DNA from: Lycium barbarum
Taxonomy: Eukaryota; Streptophyta; Magnoliopsida; Solanales; Solanaceae
Assembly: GCF_019175385.1 (NCBI RefSeq)
Contig: NC_083338.1
Coordinates: forward strand, 64,388,884 to 64,452,883
Length of the DNA: 64,000 bases
Reading direction: 5' to 3'
Positions within the stretch are counted from its first letter, which is position 1, and the number at the start of each line of letters is the position of its first letter. Positions 58,148 to 64,000 of the stretch are shown one piece after another. Below the pieces are notes generated by a model, which was not told the DNA's origin, did not search any database, and saw only the letters and a list, made by a program, of their open reading frames with translations. A program made the position numbers and the translations under genes.

Positions 58148-59716
58148 TCAGCACATATGACGCACATTCATTATTGAAACAGAATTAAGTAAGGATTCAG
58201 GATTACCTGTGGCCGTAGGGAACAAATGAGGATATTTCTTCTTCATCTCCTCTTCGGCCTCCCAGGTCATTTCCTCCCTATTATCATTCCGCCACAACAC
58301 CTTAACAGAGGCTACATCTTTGTTCCGGAGCTTTCTTACCTGGCGGTCCAAAATAGCTACGGGCTGCTCCTCATAAGATAACTGCTCCGTGACCTGAATA
58401 TCATCCGCAGGAAATATTCTTGAGGGATCACCAATGCATTTGCGGAGCATAGATACATGGAATACCGGATGTACCGCCTCCAAATCAGATGGCAGATTTA
58501 ACTCATAAGCCACATTTCCAATTTTTCTAACAATCTGATAAGGCCCAATATAATGCGGACTGAGCTTGCCCTTTCTGCCGAACCGCATTACGACTTTCAT
58601 AGGTGATACCTTTAGAAATACCCAATCACCAACCTGGAATTTCAAAAGACGACGCCGTTTATCCGCGTATGATTTCTGTCGAATCTGGGCAGCCAATAGT
58701 CGTTCCCGGATAAGCTTCACCTTATCAACTGCCTGCTGGATCATATCTGGGCCAATTAACTCTGTCTCGCCAATATCAAACCAGCCAATAGGTGACCTGC
58801 ATTTCCTACCATATAAAGCCTCGTACGGAGCCATCTGGATGCTGGAATGGTAGCTGTTATTATAAGAAAATTCAATCAATGGCAAGTGATCCTCCCAGCT
58901 GCCTCTGAAATCAATAACGCAGGCCCGCAACATATCTTCAAGTGTCTGGATAGTGCGCTCGGCCTGTCTGTCACTCTGAGGATGAAAAGTTGTGCTCAGG
59001 CTCAGCTGAGTCCCTAATCCTTCCTGAAAAGATCTCCAGAAGTTCGCTGTGAACTGAGCACCTCTGTCAGTGATAATAGATATAGGAACTCCATGAAGCT
59101 TCACTATTTCTTTAATATAAAGCCTGGCATAATCCTCGGCGGAATAAGTAGTTCTGACGAGGAGAAAATGGGCTGATTTTGTCAGCCTATCAACAATAAC
59201 CCACATGGAATCATACTTCCGTGGAGTGCGAGGCAACCCTGTAATGAAGTCCATATTAATGATCTCCCACTTCCACGTCGGAATTTCCATTTCCTGCAAC
59301 AGTCCACCCGGTTTCTGGTGTTCAATCTTGACCTGCTGACAATTGGGACACTGGGCGACGAACTCTGCGATGTCCCGTTTCATGCCATCCCACCAGTATA
59401 AGCATCGGAGATCATGGTACATCTTCGTAGACCCAAGATGGACCGAATAGCGAGCATAATGTGCCTCGCTCATAACCTGCTGCCGAAGACCTGCAATATC
59501 AGGTACACACAACCTGCTCCTGAATAATAAAGTCCCGTCCGGAGTGAGCTCAAACAGAGTCTTCTCCTTATCATAGGTTGTGTCTCTGTATCGTGCCAAA
59601 ACAGGATCTTCATATTGATGCCGTTTGATATCTTCCTTAATAGATGATTCAGAAACCCCTCGGACAGAAATCCGTGTACCTCCAGAATCGGCCAGACGAA
59701 CCCCAAGATTAGCCAA
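58148..59716 (-). pseudogene. N10 pol, integrase and chromodomain part
   Basis: This 522-residue frame is cut off from RT/RNase H by one amber codon at 59714-59716. It holds the zinc-binding set (H86, H93, C123, C126) and the catalytic triad D156 (NMDFITGLP), D217 (ITDRGAQF) and E253 (QAERTIQ). Near the triad Glu, the usual Gly of the TDGQ motif is Arg (SDRQ, residue 250), which may impair activity. The C-terminal domain (YIGPYQIVRKIGNVAYELNLP) and a chromodomain-like end (about residues 447-500, YEEQPVAILDRQVRKLRNKD to WEAEEEMKKKYPHLF) are complete. Chromodomains are thought to direct chromoviruses to heterochromatin. Confidence 0.92.
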
Positions 59717-61276
59717 CTAATAAATGTCACGTACTATATCTCTTCTGTCTGGCTGTAAATCTACCAAGCTGCCCATAGATTTCCGGCTAAGCGCATCTGC
59801 AACAACATTAGCCTTGCCTGGATGATACAGAATATCCACATCATAGTCTTTCAGGAGCTCCAGCCACCTGCGCTGCCGCAAATTAAGCTCTTTCTGCTTG
59901 AAAATATACTGGAGACTCTTATGATCTGTATAGATATCAACATGAACGCCATATAAATAATGTCTCCATATCTTCAGGGCATGGATCACCGCTGCAAGCT
60001 CCAGATCGTGAGTAGGATAATTCTTTTCATGCTTTTTCAATTGCCGAGAAGCATAAGCTATAACTCTGCCGTGCTGCATCAATACACAGCCCAATCCCAC
60101 GCCAGAAGCGTCACAATAAATAACATATCCATCGGGTCCCTCTGGGAGAGTCAGAACTGGGGCTGTAGTCAGCTTCTCTTTCAGTAACTGGAAGCTTCGT
60201 TCACAAGCATCAGTCCACTGGAACTTGGCTCCCTTCTGAGTTAGCCTTGTCAAAGGCGCTGAAATTGAAGCAAACTTTTCCACAAATCTTCTGTAATAGC
60301 CAGCTAACCCCAGGAAACTACGTACCTCTGTGGGCGTCGTGGGTCTGGGCCAATTTTTCACGGCCTCAATCTTCTGTGTATCCACCCGGACACGATCAGC
60401 TGCAATAATATGCCCCAGAAATGCCACTGAAGCCAGCCAGAATTCACATTTAGAAAATTTTGCATATAATTTCTGATGCCGAAGTACCCCCAATACCGCT
60501 CTCAGATGATCTGCGTGCTCTGCCTCGGACCGAGAATAAACCAGAATATCATCGATAAATACAATTACGAACATATCCAAGAATGGCCTGAATACCCGGT
60601 TAATTAAATCCATAAATACTGCAGGAGCATTAGTCAGCCCAAAAGACATAACTCTGAATTCATAATGCCCATATCTGGTTCGGAATGCTGTCTTAGGAAT
60701 ATCAGCCTCTCGTACCCGTACCTGATGATAGCCTGACCGAAGATCTATCTTCGAAAAATATTTGGCGCCCTGCAACTGATCAAACAAGTCATCAATTCTG
60801 TGGAGGGGGTATTTATTCTTTATAGTTACCTTATTCAGCTGCCGATAATCAATACACATACGCAGCGACCCGTCTTTCTTACGCACAAATAATACCGGGG
60901 CTCCCCAAGGCGAAGTACTGGGCCTGATAAAGCCTTTTTCTAACAGATCCTTCAACTGCTCTTTCAGTTCTTTCAATTCTGTCGGTGCCATTCTGTAAGG
61001 GGGAATATATATCGGCTGAGTATCTGGAAGCAAATCAATAGTAAAATCTATTTCCCGCTCCGGAGGAAGGCCTGGAAGTTCGTCTGGGAATACATCCGGA
61101 AATTCATTAACCACGGGAACTGACTGAAGAGTCGGCGCTTCTGCTATCAAGTCTTGTACCCGAACCAGATGATAAAAATAACCCTTCCTGATCATTTTCT
61201 TCGCCTTAAGGTATGAAATAAACTTACCTTTCGGCGATGCTGTATTTCCGGCCCATTCTATAACTGACTCCCCGGG
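59717..61276 (-). pseudogene. N10 pol, RT and RNase H part
   Basis: The open frame lies between two amber codons (61277-61279 upstream, 59714-59716 downstream); the first Met is at 61195, but the frame is continuous with gag apart from the stop. Counting from that Met, RT shows [14 protein letters not shown], the first catalytic Asp (D151, KIDLRSG) and the pair D215/D216 ([10 protein letters not shown]). RNase H shows D362 (YCDASG), E399 (HDLEL), D424 (YTDHKS) and D467 (VADALS). All catalytic residues are present. Only the two stops separate it from a continuous Gag-Pol. Confidence 0.92.
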
Positions 61277-61279
61277 AAA

Positions 61280-63079
61280 CTAGAAACGAACTACCTTATT
61301 TTGGCAGTCAACATTAGCATAACAGGAGGCTAGCCAGTCCATTCCCATAATAACATCGAACTCGACCATATCTAACTCCACCAGATCTGCCTTAGTGTCA
61401 CGGCCACATACAATTACAAAACAGTTTTTATATACCTGTTTTGCTACAATAAAGTCCCCAATCGGTGTGGCTACCTCAAACGGCTCTATAGGTTCAGGCG
61501 TTATACCAATTTTACTAGCAACCAAAGGCGAAATATATGACAAGGTCGAACCTGGATCAATCAATGCATACACAGACCGAGAGAAAACCAATAATGTACC
61601 TGTAACGACATTAGGCGATGCCTCCTGATCCTGGCGGCTGGACAGAGCATAAATGCGGTTCGAAGGACCGCTAGTACTAGAAGCTCCACCACGGCCTCTG
61701 CCGCGACCCGCTGGTGCTGAAGTACCTGGCCCCGTAGGGCGCATAGCCACTGATGAAGATGAAGACCCGGCGGCTGATCCGGCAGGCTGCGCTGCACAAC
61801 CCGAACTACCCTTATACGGGCAATCTCTCACAGAATGGCCCTGACGGCCACAAGAAAAACATGCACCGGTGGCTCTGTAGCACTCCCCAGGATGGTATCT
61901 GCCACAATAAGAACACTGAGGCCTAGGTGGCCTCGTCTGACCAGAACCCCTATCTGTCCGCGAACCTGAAGCCCTGGAGCTCTGACCTGCTCCTGAATAC
62001 CCTGGGCTATCAAATCTGCGACCTGTAGGCTGTGGAGGTGCGCTCTGTGCCGGCTGGGATAGATGTCTGCTAGGCTGCTGCGGCTGCTGAGGCTGCTGAG
62101 GCTGCTGAGGCTGTCTGCCCCGAAAATCTCCGGAATACCCAGACGATCTGGCTCTCTTGGGCTGTCTCCGATCCTGGCTCCTATCAGGCTGACGCTCCCT
62201 ATGCCGGTCCTCCATGCCCTGGGCGTGGGCCTGAATCCGGGCAATATCCATGCCGGGCTGAGCAGCCAATACCAAACAGCTGTCGACAAAATAACGGTCC
62301 AGCCCCATAATATACCTGTGCATCCTGTCAGCCATAGTAGCTACCACAGCAGGTGCGTATCGGGCCAATGAGTCGAACTCCATACTGTACTCTCGAACAC
62401 TGCGACCCCTCTGTCTCAGCAATAAGAATTTGTCAGCCTTGGCCCGCCGTAGCTCCGGAGGCAGAAAGTGGCTAAGAAAAGCCTGAGAAAAATCATCCCA
62501 AAATGTTGGGGGAGCGCCGTCACCTCTGGATAACTCCCATGACTCGTACCAATTTGCCGCTATATCATACAACCGGTAAGAAGCCAATGTGACTGACTCT
62601 GTCGCGGAAGCATTAATAAACTGTAAGGTGCGCCGCATCTTCCTGATGAACTCCTCGGGATCCTCCTCGGGCTTTGTCCCGAAGAACTCTGGAGGGCCAC
62701 AAGTCAAGAACTCACGGGCTCTCGAACTGTCACGCCTGTAAGCCCGGTCACCTCCCAGTCCGTGCCCCTGTACCTGTCCTGCCACAAGTCTAGTCAATAG
62801 CTGGACTGCCTCTCTCATAGTCTGATCCTCAGTCCCTGGCCGTGGAGCTGGGGGCTCAGGTACTGGAATCTCGGGAGCTGGCGGTGGAGCCGCCCCTCGA
62901 CCTGCAGCTGCTGCTGCTCCAATATCCTCTACGTGTGGCGGTGTGGAAGAGCCCTCTGCCGGGGGCAAAATATCAGGAGCAATATGAGCATGGGCCCTGG
63001 TAACCCTCTGGGCCCGACTAGTCTCTCCCACAGCTGCTGCCTTGGCCTTTTGGGCCGCTGTCGCCTTTTTTGGAGGCAT
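61280..63079 (-). CDS. N10 Gag and protease polyprotein
   Basis: This intact 599-residue frame begins MPPKKATAAQ, shortly after the leader. In order it has an Ala/Pro-rich N terminus, the Retrotrans_gag-type domain (about residues 126-292, with PEFFGTKPEEDPEEFIRKM and FLPPELRRAKADKF), and a Gln/Pro-rich repeat (PQQPQQ, about 324-337). Two zinc groups follow (C389/C392/H396/C400, and a CCHC at 407-420), then a Gly/Arg-rich tract and the aspartic protease (active-site LIDPGST, D508). It ends at an amber codon where the related N4 frame has CAA. Gag would assemble cytoplasmic particles. The product could help move defective relatives such as N8 and N9, though this is inference. Confidence 0.93.
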   Translation of the reverse strand: MPPKKATAAQKAKAAAVGETSRAQRVTRAHAHIAPDILPPAEGSSTPPHVEDIGAAAAAGRGAAPPPAPEIPVPEPPAPRPGTEDQTMREAVQLLTRLVAGQVQGHGLGGDRAYRRDSSRAREFLTCGPPEFFGTKPEEDPEEFIRKMRRTLQFINASATESVTLASYRLYDIAANWYESWELSRGDGAPPTFWDDFSQAFLSHFLPPELRRAKADKFLLLRQRGRSVREYSMEFDSLARYAPAVVATMADRMHRYIMGLDRYFVDSCLVLAAQPGMDIARIQAHAQGMEDRHRERQPDRSQDRRQPKRARSSGYSGDFRGRQPQQPQQPQQPQQPSRHLSQPAQSAPPQPTGRRFDSPGYSGAGQSSRASGSRTDRGSGQTRPPRPQCSYCGRYHPGECYRATGACFSCGRQGHSVRDCPYKGSSGCAAQPAGSAAGSSSSSVAMRPTGPGTSAPAGRGRGRGGASSTSGPSNRIYALSSRQDQEASPNVVTGTLLVFSRSVYALIDPGSTLSYISPLVASKIGITPEPIEPFEVATPIGDFIVAKQVYKNCFVIVCGRDTKADLVELDMVEFDVIMGMDWLASCYANVDCQNKVVRF

Positions 63080-63282
63080 AACTGCAAATGTAACAATTCG
63101 TTAGGGAGGAATCATCCTGATAACACAGCTCTATCGCACGATCTAAGACAGAAAGAAGGGTAGTATCCTAAATGCCCTGTAGCCTCCTGTTTATAGGTGT
63201 GGTGCACAACACACCGATAAACAAGACTCTACTAGATACGGTCTGTAGACATTCCGAGGACGAACCGCTCTGATACCACTTT
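63080..63282 (-). promoter_or_regulatory. N10 leader and primer binding site
   Basis: The leader is about 200 bp. The primer site (TGGTATCAGAGC on the minus strand, 63267-63278) lies four bases from the LTR. The leader contains the ATCGTGCGATAGAGC motif (63132-63146) that recurs in N2, N7, N8 and N9, which suggests a shared packaging or dimerisation signal. Confidence 0.85.
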
Positions 63283-64000
63283 TGTCATGACCCAACCCCG
63301 TAGACCGTGACTATTGCCCGATCTGGGCACTCAAACACATTCTAGTATATAGCAGAAGCCGACAAGGCTTTAGTTCCAATTTAGATAATCTCCAGAAAAA
63401 TTTCGGCAGAGTTTCCTTTGTTTTACGGACTATCCCATATACCCTGCACGCAGAAAATACCAACAAAGGCCACACAGGGCCAACAGAGTAACATTTAAAT
63501 ATATGCGGACCGGCCGCCGCGGCGAATGGGATCGCCCAAACACAACATATACACACAGCTGTACAGAAAGATCCCAACCCACAAACATGTCCACAGACCT
63601 CTAAACAGACCGACAGAATCATATGACGGGACAGGGCCCCGCCGTACCCATGAACGAGAATATACATATATAGAAGTGACAGACTATACCAAAAGATGGC
63701 TCTGAATAATAGAGCGCTCCAAAAATAGCAGAATGAGATCCTAAGCGGACGGATCAGCAAACCTGTCGTCGGTACCTGCGCGGCATGAAAACGCAGCCCC
63801 CGAGGAAAGGGGGTCAGTACGAAATATGTACTGAATATGTAAAGCCTGAGTTGCAGAAACAAAATCATAACTGGTATAGAACGTACATAAAGTAAACAGA
63901 AAATACAAAGTATCAGATATATATTTTCAAAACATGCGGAGTGTGTACAGAAACATATGTCATATCAAATCTGGCCCCTGCCAAGGGACTCGGCAGACAG
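63283..64000 (-). repeat. N10 5' LTR, cut by window edge
   Basis: This is the first 718 bp on the plus strand (the R/U5 side in element sense). It matches 55019-55736 except for eight substitutions. Transcription would enter from the right, outside the window. Confidence 0.92.

Larger units (their letters stand above)
55019..64000 (-). mobile_element. N10: nearly intact Tekay-like element, minus strand
   Basis: The plus-strand order is 3' LTR (55019-58060), polypurine tract and hairpin, pol, gag, leader, primer site (63267-63278) and 5' LTR (63283 to beyond the window). The internal region is 5222 bp. The visible 718 bp of the 5' LTR differ from the 3' LTR at eight positions (my count, about 1.1%), so insertion was recent. 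It lies inside the N7 LTR; the left duplication should be ACTTC (55014-55018), its partner outside. Two amber codons interrupt pol. Confidence 0.92.

Noticed and set aside
62063..62371. Leu/Arg-rich frame antisense to N10 gag
   Set aside because: It is the shadow of the Gln/Pro repeat in Gag.

Overview
This window looks like a block of pure transposable-element DNA from a flowering plant. I see no host gene, rRNA gene or tRNA gene. The elements are Ty3/gypsy LTR retrotransposons. Most are of the Tekay/Del chromovirus type, judged by the order gag, protease (PR), reverse transcriptase (RT), RNase H, integrase (INT), chromodomain and by a tRNA-iMet primer site. One looks like a CRM-type chromovirus. 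A eudicot, plausibly an asterid such as a nightshade relative, fits my recollection of similar elements, but the sequence does not prove it.

Layout. I number the elements N1 to N10 and the two solo LTRs S1 and S2. The left half is the right-hand side of a deep nest; the missing left halves should lie upstream of base 1 in mirrored order. N1 (1-4094, gag scrap plus 3' LTR) sits in the 5' LTR of N2 (4095-10926, decayed gag-pol). N2 sits in the left LTR of N3 (10927-21664, minus strand, CRM-like, with solo LTR S1 at 14801-18374 in its gag). N3 sits in the gag of N4 (21665-29175, gag-pol with a duplicated integrase). N4 sits in the LTR of N5 (tail 29176-30054), N5 in the LTR of N6 (tail 30055-31904), and N6 in N7 (31905-32657 plus 52510-55018, minus strand). 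N7 is also hit by N8 (32658-52504, target duplication GAAGG) and by N10 (55019 to beyond the window, minus strand). N8 carries N9 in its 5' LTR (33915-42630, minus strand, GTTGG) and solo LTR S2 in its 3' LTR (46860-49802, AGAAA).

How the parts work together. N10 is the only nearly complete autonomous element: its gag is open, but its pol is cut by two amber codons. N8 and N9 are complete but non-coding: about 3.1-3.3 kb LTRs flank about 2.0-2.2 kb of internal DNA with a primer site and polypurine tract but no gag or pol. They must depend on proteins from relatives. Their LTR pairs look only a few percent diverged, so they moved fairly recently.

The most unusual signal is a 5S rRNA-derived module of about 100 bp in the internal region of N1, N8 and N9, always in the sense of the element and with all Pol III internal promoter boxes recognisable. 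The Cassandra elements known to me carry 5S sequence in the LTR; here it lies outside the LTR in much larger elements. Other shared structure includes a hairpin touching the polypurine tract, a palindromic LTR promoter-like module, splice-site-like LTR motifs, and a TACGGNCCGTA palindrome array shared by Tekay-like and CRM-like elements.
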